A stretch of DNA of 64,000 bases from Ramlibacter aurantiacus (lineage in GTDB: Bacteria > Pseudomonadota > Gammaproteobacteria > Burkholderiales > Burkholderiaceae_C), in assembly GCF_016722895.1 (NCBI RefSeq), contig NZ_JAEQNA010000002.1, forward strand, positions 274,801-338,800. Direction: 5' to 3'. Within the stretch, counting starts at the first letter, position 1; every line of letters starts with the position of its first letter. Both the position numbers and the translations under genes were made by a program. This document shows positions 43,824-54,568 of the stretch, one piece after another. The notes under the pieces were generated by a model, which did not search any database, was not told the origin of the DNA, and worked only from the letters and a program-made list of their open reading frames with translations.

Positions 43824-45777
43824 CGTCGACGCCATCAACACCACAATCGACCGGGCGGGCCACACCGTGCTGGTGGTCGATGACAACCCCGCCACCCGCT
43901 ATGCCACCGTGCGCGTGCTGCGCGCGGCCGGCTTCCAGGCCGACGAAGCCGCGACCGGCGCCCAGGGGCTGGAGCGCAGCGCGGACGGGGTGTCGGCCGT
44001 GGTGCTGGATGTGCACCTGCCCGACATGGACGGCTTCGAGGTCTGCCGCAGGATCCGCGAGCGCCCCGGCACGGAGCTGTTGCCGGTGGTGCACCTGTCG
44101 GCGGCGTACGTGCGGGACCGGGACCGCATCCACGGCCTGAATTCGGGCGCCGATGCCTACTTGGTCCATCCGGTGGAACCGGCGCTGCTGATCGGGACCG
44201 TGCAGGCCCTGATCCGCGCCCGCACGGCCGAGGTGCAGCTGCGCCAGAGCGAGCACCGCTTCCGCGCCATCTACCAGCACGCGCAAAGCGGCATCGCCAC
44301 CATCGACGGCGATGGCCGCTTCCGCGAGGCCAACCCGGCGATGCTGCGCATGCTGGGGCGTCCGGCGGATGAAGTCAGCGGCCGGTCGGTGATCGATTTC
44401 GCGCCAGGCGGGCCGGGCTCGGAGGCCGCCCGGCAGTTGCCGGCCCTGCTGGCCGCGGGCGAGGAAGGCTGGCGAGGCGAGTTTCCGCTGCTGCACGCGG
44501 ACGGCCGCCTGGTTTATGTGGACTGGAGCGTGTCCGGTCCCATCGAACCCGGCCGTCGCATCGCGGTGGCCATCGATGCCTCCGAGCGCCACGACCTGGA
44601 GCAGCGTCGGCGCGAGGTGCTGGAGCGGGAACAGGCGGCCCGCGCCAGCGCCGAGCGTCACAACCGCACCAAGGACGATTTCATCGCGGTGCTGTCGCAT
44701 GAGCTGCGCACGCCGCTGAACGCGATCCTGGGCTGGGTGCACATCCTGAAGCGGCGCCTGCCGGAGCTGCCCGAGTCGTCCCGGGGCCTGGCCGCGATCG
44801 AGCGCAACGTGATCACGCAGGCGCGCATCATCTCGGACATCCTGGATGTCTCTCGCATCAACTCCGGCAAGCTGCACCTCGAACGCGAAGAGATCGATCC
44901 GGCGGAAACGGTTGCCGAGTCGCTGGCTTCGCTGCGCCCGGGCATCGACGAAAAACAGCTGCGGGTGCAGACCGACATCGATGCGGCGCACGAGCCGGCG
45001 TGGCTCGACCCCACGCGCTTCCAGCAGATCTTCTTCAACCTGCTGACCAACGCCATCAAGTTCTCGGACACCGGCGGGGTGATCCAGGTCCTGCTGCGTC
45101 GCTGCGGCGACGTGCTGGAGCTGGAGGTGCGCGACCATGGCCGAGGGATCGAGCCGGAGTTCCTGCCGCACCTCTTCGATCGCTTCACGCAAAGCGATTC
45201 GCCCGGCAGCCGCCGCCATGGCGGCCTGGGCCTGGGCCTGTCCATCGTCAAGCACCTGGCCGAACTGCATGGCGGCAGCGTCAGTGCGGCCAGCCCCGGG
45301 GTGGGGCAGGGCGCGGCCATGACGGTGCGGCTGCCGGTCAACCAGGCCGGCCCGGCCGCTCCCGATGCGGCGCCCGAAGACCCCGAGGAACATGAAGCGC
45401 TGGACCTGGACGGCCTGGACGTGCTGGTGGTGGAAGACGACCGCGAAACCGCCGAGATGCTGCAACTGGTGCTGTCCGAGCGGCGGGCCAACGTGCGGGT
45501 CGAGCGTGACTATGAGGGCGCCGTACAGGCGCTGTCGCAGCGTTGGCCGCAGGTGATGGTCAGCGACATCGGGCTGCCCGGCCGCGACGGGTATGACCTG
45601 CTGGCCCGGGTGCGCCTGATGGAGCGCGACCGCTCGCGTCCGCTGCCGGTGATCGCACTCACCGCGTTCGGGCGCCCGCAAGACCGCGAGCGCATGCTGG
45701 CGTCCGGCTTCGACCTGCACCTGGGCAAGCCGCTGACGCCGCACCTGTTGCTGCAGGCGATCGTGGCGGTGACGTGA
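43810..45777 (+). CDS. Hybrid histidine kinase: receiver-PAS-HisKA-ATPase-receiver
   Basis: 655 residues. An N-terminal receiver (VLVVDDNPATRYATVRVLRA, phospho-Asp in VVLDVHLPDMDG) is followed by a PAS domain (FRAIYQHAQSGIATIDGDGR). HisKA carries His in SHELRTPLNAILGW, and the ATPase has LTNAIKFS, RDHGRGI and GGLGLGLSIVKHL. A second receiver ends the protein (VLVVEDDRETAEMLQLVL, Asp in MVSDIGLPGRDG). The N-terminal receiver can take phosphate from the kinase just upstream. No DNA-binding output gene follows, so the final response regulator is elsewhere. Confidence 0.93.
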   Translation: MSDSDVDAINTTIDRAGHTVLVVDDNPATRYATVRVLRAAGFQADEAATGAQGLERSADGVSAVVLDVHLPDMDGFEVCRRIRERPGTELLPVVHLSAAYVRDRDRIHGLNSGADAYLVHPVEPALLIGTVQALIRARTAEVQLRQSEHRFRAIYQHAQSGIATIDGDGRFREANPAMLRMLGRPADEVSGRSVIDFAPGGPGSEAARQLPALLAAGEEGWRGEFPLLHADGRLVYVDWSVSGPIEPGRRIAVAIDASERHDLEQRRREVLEREQAARASAERHNRTKDDFIAVLSHELRTPLNAILGWVHILKRRLPELPESSRGLAAIERNVITQARIISDILDVSRINSGKLHLEREEIDPAETVAESLASLRPGIDEKQLRVQTDIDAAHEPAWLDPTRFQQIFFNLLTNAIKFSDTGGVIQVLLRRCGDVLELEVRDHGRGIEPEFLPHLFDRFTQSDSPGSRRHGGLGLGLSIVKHLAELHGGSVSAASPGVGQGAAMTVRLPVNQAGPAAPDAAPEDPEEHEALDLDGLDVLVVEDDRETAEMLQLVLSERRANVRVERDYEGAVQALSQRWPQVMVSDIGLPGRDGYDLLARVRLMERDRSRPLPVIALTAFGRPQDRERMLASGFDLHLGKPLTPHLLLQAIVAVT

Positions 45778-45778
45778 C

Positions 45779-46136
45779 CCCCCCCGGAGCGGCTTCGCCG
45801 CCTCCCCCCCAGGGGGGCGCAACCAGCGGCCCGGCAAAGCCGGTTCCGCGGTAGCCGCTGGAGGGGCCTACCGCTGCGCGGTGGCCTGGGCGGCGGTCAG
45901 CCCAGGGGGGGGCGCAACCAGCGGCCCGGCAAAGCCGGTTCCGCGGTAGCCGCTGGAGGGGCCTACCGCTGCGCGGTGGCCTGGGCGGCGGTCAGCCCAG
46001 GGGGGGCGCAACCAGCGGCCCGGCAAAGCCGGTTCCGCGGTAGCCGCTGGAGGGGCCTACCGCTGCGCGGTGGCCTGGGCGGCGGTCAGCCCAGGGGGGG
46101 GGCGCAACCAGCGGCCCGGCAAAGCCGGTTCCTGGG
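45779..46136. repeat. Tandem array of a 94-96-bp GC-rich repeat
   Basis: After a leading hairpin (ggagcggcttcgccgcctcc), the unit from ggcgcaaccagcggcccggc to ggcctgggcggcggtcagcc occurs three times in full, plus a fourth partial copy. The marker aaccagcggc starts at 45821, 45916, 46010 and 46106, giving periods of 95, 94 and 96. Copies differ mainly in the length of a G run (6, 8, 7 and 9). Inside are hairpins ccggc-aaa-gccgg and the palindromic ccgcgg. The array fills the space between two convergent signalling operons, and no gene is supported in it. A diverged single copy lies at 14160. Confidence 0.9.
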
Positions 46137-46142
46137 TGGCTC

Positions 46143-47375
46143 TCAATCCTTCAGGCGGAGGTCCAGGTCCCTGCCGGCTGCGCCGAGCGCGCGCACCTGG
46201 CGACTGCCCGTGTGCAGCCAGCGTTCGATCTCGGACCCCGGCAGCGGCGGGCCGACCAGGCGGCCTTGGCCGAAGTCGCAACCCCAGCCCTGGAGCCGGT
46301 TCCAGTCGTCCAGTGTGTCGATGCCCCGCGCGACGGCGGCCAGGCCGTGCTGCCGTGCGGCGTCCAGGGCGACGACCGAGCCGGCACGCTCGGTGGCGTC
46401 GGCCCTCAGGCCGGCGATGAGGTTGCGACTGATCTTCAGTTGCTGCAACGGCAAGCGGTTCAGCAGGCCGGAAGACAGCGCAGCCTGTCCGAAATCTTCC
46501 AGCGCCAGCCGGACACCGGCCTGGTCCAGTCGCTCGAGCTGGTCGAGGGCGCCGGCGCGCTGGACCTCCACGGTCGCAGCGGCAACACCGAGCACCAAGG
46601 CGGCCGGCTCGAGCCGTGCGTCGTCCACCAGTTTCAGCAGGCGCGCCGCGAGACCCGGCTCGGCCAGCGAGGACAACGAGAGCGACACCGACAGGTCCAG
46701 CTGCAGGCCGCGCGCGCGCCAGCCGGCGCACTCGCGGGCACCGGCGGCCAGCACGTCCCAGACCATCTCGTCGTGCAGGCCGTAGGCGTCGACCGAGTCC
46801 ATGAAGGCGCGCGGCCCGAGCACCCCGCGCTCGGGGTGACGCCAGTGCGGCGTGGCATGGAAGCCGACCACCGCGGTGCTGGACAGATCGGCCCGGGGCT
46901 CGAAGAAGGGCTGGAACTCGTCGCGCTCCCAGGCCCGGGCAAGCTCCGCGAAGCTGAACGCGTTTCGCACGGCACAGGTGTGCGCCGCCCGCCATCGCTG
47001 CACCAGCGGGACCAGCTTCACGGCCGCCAGCGGCTTGCGGATCGCGCCCAGAAGGTTGATCTGGTAGGCCAGCGAGAGGCGGGCGATTTCGCCGAGTTGC
47101 GCCGCACCCAGGGTGCTGTTGAGAATCAGCGCCAGCGGCGACGAGGCGGCGGCGAGATGGCGCACGAAGTCGACGCCGTCCATCCCTGGCATGGAGATGT
47201 CGCTCAGGACGATGTCCACCGGGCGCGCCGGATCCCGGATCACCGCCAGCGCCGCGCCGCCATCGGCGGCCACATGGACGGTCTCGGCGCCCAGGCTGGT
47301 CAGCAGAGCGGCGGCCAGGCGGCTTTGCACGGGGTGGTCTTCGACGACCAGGAAGCGCAGGTGGCGGCAGGGCAT
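46143..47375 (-). CDS. Response regulator with degenerate EAL domain
   Basis: 410 residues. The receiver is intact (FLVVEDHPVQSRLAAALLTS, phospho-Asp in VLSDISMPGMDG). The second half is an EAL fold that has lost its catalytic residues. The EAL motif position reads GFHATPHW, the usual N in VNLS is replaced (SVSLS), the LEITE Glu is gone (LGVAAA), DDFG is EDFG and KID is KIS. It should therefore not hydrolyse cyclic-di-GMP and may act as a binding protein. It starts 15 bases after the hybrid kinase gene on the same strand, an arrangement similar to the RocS1/RocR pair of Pseudomonas. Confidence 0.9.
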   Translation of the reverse strand: MPCRHLRFLVVEDHPVQSRLAAALLTSLGAETVHVAADGGAALAVIRDPARPVDIVLSDISMPGMDGVDFVRHLAAASSPLALILNSTLGAAQLGEIARLSLAYQINLLGAIRKPLAAVKLVPLVQRWRAAHTCAVRNAFSFAELARAWERDEFQPFFEPRADLSSTAVVGFHATPHWRHPERGVLGPRAFMDSVDAYGLHDEMVWDVLAAGARECAGWRARGLQLDLSVSLSLSSLAEPGLAARLLKLVDDARLEPAALVLGVAAATVEVQRAGALDQLERLDQAGVRLALEDFGQAALSSGLLNRLPLQQLKISRNLIAGLRADATERAGSVVALDAARQHGLAAVARGIDTLDDWNRLQGWGCDFGQGRLVGPPLPGSEIERWLHTGSRQVRALGAAGRDLDLRLKD

Positions 47376-47390
47376 GGGCGGTGTTCCTCC

Positions 47391-49991
47391 TTACAGGGTG
47401 GCAACGCGCAGCACGTCCAGCTGCGCGCAGACGCGGGCGAACTCACGTTCAAAGGTGGACATCAGCGCCGCCAGGGCGGTGCTGTCCGCGTCCCGCGCCG
47501 CCTGCTCGAGCGCACCGCAGGACCGGGCCAGCGCCGCCGCCCCCAGGCTCAGTGAGGCGCCCTGGATGCGGTGAGCCGTGGCCCGCACCGTGCCCAGGTC
47601 GGCATCGGCGACGGCGGTGCGCAGCGAGGTGGCGTCCGCCTCGGTGGCCCGTCGGAAATCGGCCAGGATCTCGGCCCGCGCGGGCGCGTCGTCACCCACC
47701 AGCGAATCGAGCAGCGCGATGTCGATGGCTGCTTCGTCCTCAGGGTGGCCGGGCTCGTCGGCCGGATGCGGCAGCCAGCGTCCGAGCTGCTCGGACAGCT
47801 GATGCAGGCCGCAGGGCTTGACCAGCCAGGCGTCCATGCCGGCTTCCTCGCAGGCGGCCGCCTGCGAGGCCATGGCGTTGGCGGTGCAGGCCAGCACCGG
47901 CGTGCGCGGCAGGCCCCGGGCCGCCTCGTCCTGGCGGATGGCCTGGGTCAGCTCGTAGCCGCTCATCTCGGGCATGTTGCAGTCCGCCAGTACCAGGCCG
48001 AAGCGCCCCGTGCGCCAGGCGTCCAGGGCCTGCCGGCCATCGGCGGCGACTTCGGCGGCATAGCCCAGGGAGTTCACCTGCCGGCGCAACACGATGCGGT
48101 TGGTGGGGTGGTCGTCCACCACCAGGATCAGGCGGCCCTCGTGCTCGGCCTGCTGGCGGCTTGGCGTCGGCCTGCGGGGCGGGTGATGCCCGGATGCCGG
48201 CTCCTGCGCCGGCGGCCGCCTTGGGTCGGTGGGGTCGGCGGCCACCATCAACTCGCAGCGGAGCGTGACGGTGGTGCCGTGGCCCGGCTCGCTGTCCATC
48301 TCCAGGCTGCCGCCCATCATCTCGGCCAGGCGCCGGCTGATCACCAGCCCGAGGCCGGTGCCGCCGAATCGGGCGGCGGCCTGCTGCGACTGGACATAGG
48401 GCTGGAACAGCCGCGCGATGTCCTCGCGCGGCACGCCCATGCCGGTGTCCCTGACCACCAAGCACAGGCGCTCGCCCCGCTCGCTGTGCCCGAGCCATTG
48501 GACATTCACGCTCACGCTGCCGCGCTGGGTGAACTTCAGCGCGTTGCTCACCAGGTTGTTCAGGATCTGGCCCAGCCGCTGGGGATCGAACATCAGGGCG
48601 GGGCTGATGCGCGGATCGGTGTGCGCCTGCAGCAGCAGGCCCTTGGAGGACGCCATGCTGGAATGGATCTGGCAGATCGACTGCACCACCTGGGCCACCG
48701 ACGAGGGCTCCGGATGCAGGCTCAGCTTGTTGGCCTCGATCTTGGAGAAGTCGAGGATGTCGTCCACGATCCGCAGCAGCGAGCGTCCCGATTCGCGCAC
48801 CACCGCCAGGGTGGAGCGCTGCTCGTCGTCCAGTCGGGACAGCGAGAGCAGTTCGAGCAGGCCCAGCACGCCGTTCATGGGGGTGCGGATCTCATGGCTC
48901 ATGGCGGCCAGGAACGCACTCTTGGCCGCGTTGGCCTGGGTGGCCGCCTGGGTGGCGGACTCCAGCGCCTGCTTGAGGTCCAGCTCCGCGGTGATGTCGG
49001 CCCAGTAGCCGGACCACAGCAGCGAGCCGTCGGGCTGGCGGCGCAGCGTGGCGCCACTGTGGATCCACCGAAGGCCCTGCGCGCCAGCGTCGACGCGGTA
49101 CTGGAGGTCCAGTGGGCTGAGCGTCTGCGACGACTGGCGCAGCGCCTGTTCGACCACGGGCCGGTCGGGTGGATGGATGTTGGCCATCACCTGCGCCTGG
49201 TCGCGCCGGACGGCGTCCACGTCGATGTGCCGGATGCTGCGGGCGTTGTCGCTGATGAACTCGAAGGCCATGCGCCCGCCCGGCCGCTCGCGCAGCTGCC
49301 ACAGGCTGACCGGCAGGGCCTGCACCAGGTCGTGCATGCGCAGCTCGATGGCGGCGTTGCGCAGCGCCTGGCGCCGCCAGCCCCAGACGATGAGGACCAC
49401 CAGCAGCCCGCCGCCGAGGAAGGCGCCGGCCAGCAGGACCGCCGATCGCCGCTGCAGGTCGAGTTCTCGGGCGCGCTGGCGTTCGAGCTGCCGGCGCTCG
49501 TGCGAGCGCAGCTCGGAGATCGCGGTGGCCACGGCGCCGGCCGCCTGCCCGGCTTCGGCCGATTCGACCGCCGCCTGCCGGTCGAACAGGCCTTCGCGCA
49601 CGGCGTGCTCATTGCGCCGTGCCATCTGCACGCGATCGGCGATGCGGGCTGCCAGCAGCGCCAGGCGGGCCTGCCGGTCGGGGTCAGCGCGGCTCAGGTG
49701 CTGCAGTTCGGCCACGCCGGCACGCAGCGCCTCGATGGCCTGCTCGCGCTCTTGCACGAAGCGCAGATGACCCGCCACCAGCAGGCCCCGCTGCCCGGCT
49801 TCGAGCCGCACCGCGGAGGCTTCCAGCAGGTCGACGGCGTCGATGACGGCGTAGGTGTGGACCACCTGGCGCGATGCCTCGCGCGCGCGCTCGATGGTGG
49901 TCCACAGGGCTGCGACAAGGGCGACGAGCAGGGCCGCCCCGATCGCGACGGTGGCGGGAAACAGCTGGCGACGATTCAATGACGTTGGCAT
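47391..49991 (-). CDS. BvgS-like hybrid histidine kinase (CHASE3-PAS-HisKA-ATPase-receiver-HPt)
   Basis: 866 residues. Transmembrane helix 1 (ATVAIGAALLVALVAALW) and helix 2 near residue 200 flank a CHASE3-like periplasmic domain (RLEAGQRGLLVAGHLRFVQE). A PAS domain follows (HDLVQALPVSLWQL to GYWADITAELDL). HisKA has His in SHEIRTPMNGVLGL, and the ATPase has LVSNALKF, DTGMGV and GGTGLGLVISRRL. The receiver has Asp in LVLADCNMPEMSG. The C-terminal HPt domain carries His in ATAHRIQGASLSLG. All phosphorelay residues are present, so it can pass phosphate to the receiver-EAL partner downstream. Confidence 0.94.
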   Translation of the reverse strand: MPTSLNRRQLFPATVAIGAALLVALVAALWTTIERAREASRQVVHTYAVIDAVDLLEASAVRLEAGQRGLLVAGHLRFVQEREQAIEALRAGVAELQHLSRADPDRQARLALLAARIADRVQMARRNEHAVREGLFDRQAAVESAEAGQAAGAVATAISELRSHERRQLERQRARELDLQRRSAVLLAGAFLGGGLLVVLIVWGWRRQALRNAAIELRMHDLVQALPVSLWQLRERPGGRMAFEFISDNARSIRHIDVDAVRRDQAQVMANIHPPDRPVVEQALRQSSQTLSPLDLQYRVDAGAQGLRWIHSGATLRRQPDGSLLWSGYWADITAELDLKQALESATQAATQANAAKSAFLAAMSHEIRTPMNGVLGLLELLSLSRLDDEQRSTLAVVRESGRSLLRIVDDILDFSKIEANKLSLHPEPSSVAQVVQSICQIHSSMASSKGLLLQAHTDPRISPALMFDPQRLGQILNNLVSNALKFTQRGSVSVNVQWLGHSERGERLCLVVRDTGMGVPREDIARLFQPYVQSQQAAARFGGTGLGLVISRRLAEMMGGSLEMDSEPGHGTTVTLRCELMVAADPTDPRRPPAQEPASGHHPPRRPTPSRQQAEHEGRLILVVDDHPTNRIVLRRQVNSLGYAAEVAADGRQALDAWRTGRFGLVLADCNMPEMSGYELTQAIRQDEAARGLPRTPVLACTANAMASQAAACEEAGMDAWLVKPCGLHQLSEQLGRWLPHPADEPGHPEDEAAIDIALLDSLVGDDAPARAEILADFRRATEADATSLRTAVADADLGTVRATAHRIQGASLSLGAAALARSCGALEQAARDADSTALAALMSTFEREFARVCAQLDVLRVATL

Positions 49992-50124
49992 GCGCTCCTT
50001 CAGGCTGTGGCGAATCCAGCTAGCCTGGGCATGCGCGGGCCGGCCCGGCCGTTCTAGTCCGGTCGGCTGCTGCGCCGCAATAGGGATTCATCCTGATGGG
50101 CCTGGCGAGTGCCTGGCCCCGGGG

Positions 50125-51392
<1,268 letters not shown>

Positions 51393-51396
<4 letters not shown>

Positions 51397-52001
51397 GGCT
51401 GCTCCAGCTGGCGAAGCTCGGCCAAGGTGTTGGCGTTGAAGAAAGCGCGCGGCGGATCGCCGGCCCGGTCGAAGGGCACGGGCACGGTCTTGTGCTGCGC
51501 GGTCCATGCGTCGATCTTTCTGCCGCCGCCCTGCGTGAAGCGCACCAGGCTTTCGAGCAGTTCGCGCCGCAGCAGCGCGAAGACCGGCTGCGGGCGCAGC
51601 TGGCCGTCGGCCTCGGGCGCGCTGGCCAGGGCGATGTCGGCGCCATCGGCGTGCAGGGCCTCGGCGAGCCGCGACACCAGGTCGGTGGGAAAGAGCGGCG
51701 TGTCGCAGGGCACCGTGACCAGCAGCGGCGTCTCGCAGTGTTCCAGGCCGGTGAGAAAGCCCGCCAGCGGGCCGGCGTAGTCGGGCAGGGCGTCGGGCCA
51801 CACCGGCACGCCGTACGACTCGTAGGCAGCGAGGTTGCGGTTGGCGTTGATCAGGACTTCGCCCACCTGCGGCGCCAGGCGCATCAGGGTGTGGGCCACC
51901 AGCGGCAGCCCGTTGAAGTTCTGCAGGCCCTTGTCGACGCCGCCCATGCGGCTGCCGCGGCCGCCGGCGAGGATCAGCCCGGTGATGTCCTGGGGGTTCA
52001 A
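51393..52001 (-). CDS. mobA: Molybdenum cofactor guanylyltransferase MobA
   Basis: 202 residues from a TTG at 52001 immediately after the moaA stop. The nucleotidyltransferase signature is [19 protein letters not shown], followed by VPCDTPLFP. It attaches GMP to molybdopterin to form the guanine dinucleotide cofactor. This implies bis-MGD enzymes in the host, such as nitrate reductase or formate dehydrogenase, though none lies in the window. Confidence 0.95.
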
Positions 52002-53114
52002 TCAGCCTCCGATGTAGCTCATTTCGACGCGGCGCCGGCCGGCTTCGCCGGCTTCGGGCGGCAGCTGTCCGCGCAGCTGCGAATAACGATCGGCGCGGCC
52101 GTGCCAGATGTGGCCGATGGCGGCCGCGATCTGCTCGTCGCTGGCCCCACCCCGCAGCAGGGACCGCAGGTCGTGGCCCTGGTTGGCGAAGAGGCACAGG
52201 TACAACTGGCCTTCGGTGGACAGGCGGGCCCGGCTGCAGTCGCCGCAGAAGGCCTGCGTGACGCTGCTGATGACGCCGACCTCGCCGCCGCCATCGGCGT
52301 AGGCCCAGCGCTGCGCGGTCTCGCCGGGGGCGGCCGGCTCCAGCGGGACCAGCGGCATCTCGGCGGCAATGCGCCGCACGACCTCGGCCGAGGGCAACAC
52401 CTCGTCCATGCGCCAGCCGTTGGTGGCGCCCACGTCCATGTACTCGATGAAGCGCAGCACCTGGCCCGTGCCCTTGAAGTGCCGCGCCATGGGCAGGATC
52501 TCGTGTTCATTCGTGCCGCGCTTGACCACCATGTTGACCTTGATCGGCCCCAGCCCGGCGGCGTGGGCGGCCTGGATGCCGGCCAGCACCTCGGCCACGG
52601 GAAAGTCCACGTCGTTCATGCGCCGGAAGATGGCGTCGTCCAGGCCATCGAGGCTCACGGTGACGCGACGCAGGCCGGCGGCCTTGAGCGCGCGCGCCTT
52701 GCGTGCGAGCAGCGAGCCGTTGGTGGTGAGGGTCAGGTCCAGCGCCTGGCCGTCGGGCGTGCGCAGCTGCGCCAGCTGCTCGATCAGCACCTCGATGTTC
52801 TTGCGCAGCAGGGGCTCGCCGCCGGTGAGGCGGATCTTGTGCACGCCCAGGCCGACGAACTGCCGCGCCAGCCGGGTGATCTCCTCGAAGCTGAGCAGCT
52901 CGGCATGCGGCAGGTAGGGGTAGTCCTTGTCGAACACGTCCTTGGGCATGCAGTAGCTGCAGCGGAAGTTGCACCGGTCGGTGACGCTGATGCGCAGGTC
53001 GTGCAGCGGCCGACCGAGCCGGTCGGCGAGGGGGCCGACGGGCGCCTCGGCCGGTACCGCGACGGGGCGGCCCGACGGACGTTGGGCGATCAGGGGGATG
53101 ACGCGTTCAGCCAT
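52002..53114 (-). CDS. moaA: GTP 3',8-cyclase MoaA
   Basis: 370 residues from the ATG at 53114; an upstream in-frame start at 53162 adds 16 Arg-rich residues that are not expected. The radical-SAM cluster motif is CNFRCSYC, the C-terminal second cluster is [20 protein letters not shown], and the chain ends in the conserved GlyGly. It converts GTP to 3',8-cyclo-7,8-dihydro-GTP with MoaC. It is the first gene of moaA-mobA-moeA. Confidence 0.96.
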   Translation of the reverse strand: MAERVIPLIAQRPSGRPVAVPAEAPVGPLADRLGRPLHDLRISVTDRCNFRCSYCMPKDVFDKDYPYLPHAELLSFEEITRLARQFVGLGVHKIRLTGGEPLLRKNIEVLIEQLAQLRTPDGQALDLTLTTNGSLLARKARALKAAGLRRVTVSLDGLDDAIFRRMNDVDFPVAEVLAGIQAAHAAGLGPIKVNMVVKRGTNEHEILPMARHFKGTGQVLRFIEYMDVGATNGWRMDEVLPSAEVVRRIAAEMPLVPLEPAAPGETAQRWAYADGGGEVGVISSVTQAFCGDCSRARLSTEGQLYLCLFANQGHDLRSLLRGGASDEQIAAAIGHIWHGRADRYSQLRGQLPPEAGEAGRRRVEMSYIGG

Positions 53115-53325
53115 GGGGCGATTGTGCCGCCGACGGACGTAGCCGCATCGGCGCCGGGCCATCCATGGCGGCGCAAGCAGTCACTGCTGCCGTCCGGTTC
53201 GGTCCGGTGCGCCCCGAAGCGTGCGCCGGTTGAGCTTTCGAGCGGCAGGTACCCAACAGCCGAGCGTTTCGTTGGAGCGAGCTTCATTTCAGCGGACCGG
53301 CAAGGGCAGGGTGTGTGTGCATCGT

Positions 53326-54567
53326 TCATGCGCGGGCGCCAGAGGTCTGCCCTCGGCTTGTGGGCAGCGCCAGGGTGAAGAGCCAGCAGATGCCCAGCAT
53401 GACGGACGATCCGAGCAAGGCGACCATGAGCCCGCCCCACTGGTACAAGAGACCGGACAGGAGCGTTCCGATGAAGCGCCCCAGCGCGTTGGCGGCGTAG
53501 TAGAAGCCCACGTCCTCCGCCGCTTTCTCCGAACCCGCGCAGGCGAGCACCAGGTACGAGTGCAGGGACGAATTGACGGCGAAGGCAAACCCGAACACGG
53601 CCAGGCCGCTCACGACCACCCATTGCAGATGGGGCGCGCCCAGGCCCACGGCCGCGGCCAGGGCGAGCGGCACCAGCGCCAGCCCGGCGGACCAGCGGCG
53701 GGCCGCCGGCACTTCCAGGCTCAAGCCATCAGGGCTGCGGCGCACCAGCTGGGGCGCCAGGGCCTGGACCAGGCCGTAGCCGATCGTCCAGGCGGCCAGG
53801 AAGCCGCCGACCATGGTGAAGGTCCAGCCCATCGAGTACAGGAACACCGGCACGCCGACCACGAACCAGACATCGCGCGCACCGAACAGGCCGACCCGGG
53901 CGGCCGCCAGCGCGTTGATGCCGGCGTTCTTCGCGAAGAGCTCGCGCGCACTGCGTGACGCCTTGGCCTTGCCCATCATCGGCGGCAGCGAGGCCAGCAC
54001 GCCCAGCAGCACGGCGCCCAGCAGGGCGGCCATGACCCAGAGCGAATGGCGAAACCCGAGCGTTTGCAGCAGCAGCCCACCCAGGAAGAACCCGACACCT
54101 TTCATCGCGTTCTTGCTGCCGGTGAACCAGGCGACCCACCTGAACAGTTGCCCCGGTCCCTGCTGCCGGACCTGCGCCTGCGTCACCTTGATCGCCGATT
54201 TGCTCGCCGTCTTCGTGAGGTCCTTGGCCACGCCGCAGATGCCCTGGGCCAGCACCACCCAGGCAACCGACATCGCCGCCGTCCATTGCGGATCGAGCAG
54301 CGACAGGAGCGCGAAGCCGCAGACCTGCGTGGCCAGGCCCACGGCCAGCATCCGGGTGATGCCGTAGCGGGTGGCCAGCCAGCCGCCGATCAGGTTGGCC
54401 AGGATGCCCGCCGCCTCGTACAGCAGGAAGAGGAAGGCGAGCGTGAACGGCGAGTAGCCCAGGCGGTAGAAGTGCAGCAGCACCAGCATGCGCAGCGCGC
54501 CGTCGGTGAGCGTGAAGCCCCAGTAGGCCGCGGTGACGACCGCGTAGTTGCGGACGGCCGGCTGCAC
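53326..54567 (-). CDS. arsJ: Organoarsenical efflux MFS transporter ArsJ
   Basis: 413 residues from the GTG at 54567, one base after the GAPDH stop. It has twelve hydrophobic segments of the major facilitator type (YAVVTAAYWGFTLTDGALRM, LVLLHFYRLGYSPFTLAFLF, KDLTKTASKSAIKVT). Family knowledge: ArsJ exports 1-arseno-3-phosphoglycerate, made by the paired GAPDH from arsenate, which then decays outside to arsenate. It therefore confers arsenate resistance. The two genes form an operon with an ArsR-type operator upstream. The gap 53115-53325 to moaA has no gene that I can support. Confidence 0.93.
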   Translation of the reverse strand: MQPAVRNYAVVTAAYWGFTLTDGALRMLVLLHFYRLGYSPFTLAFLFLLYEAAGILANLIGGWLATRYGITRMLAVGLATQVCGFALLSLLDPQWTAAMSVAWVVLAQGICGVAKDLTKTASKSAIKVTQAQVRQQGPGQLFRWVAWFTGSKNAMKGVGFFLGGLLLQTLGFRHSLWVMAALLGAVLLGVLASLPPMMGKAKASRSARELFAKNAGINALAAARVGLFGARDVWFVVGVPVFLYSMGWTFTMVGGFLAAWTIGYGLVQALAPQLVRRSPDGLSLEVPAARRWSAGLALVPLALAAAVGLGAPHLQWVVVSGLAVFGFAFAVNSSLHSYLVLACAGSEKAAEDVGFYYAANALGRFIGTLLSGLLYQWGGLMVALLGSSVMLGICWLFTLALPTSRGQTSGARA

Positions 54568-54568
54568 G

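Noticed and set aside
45779..46136. CRISPR array or insertion sequence
   Set aside because: The units are contiguous without unique spacers, and no cas or transposase gene is present; it is a simple tandem repeat.
47571..49982. 803-residue plus-strand open frame
   Set aside because: Entirely antisense to the hybrid kinase, whose domains are unmistakable.
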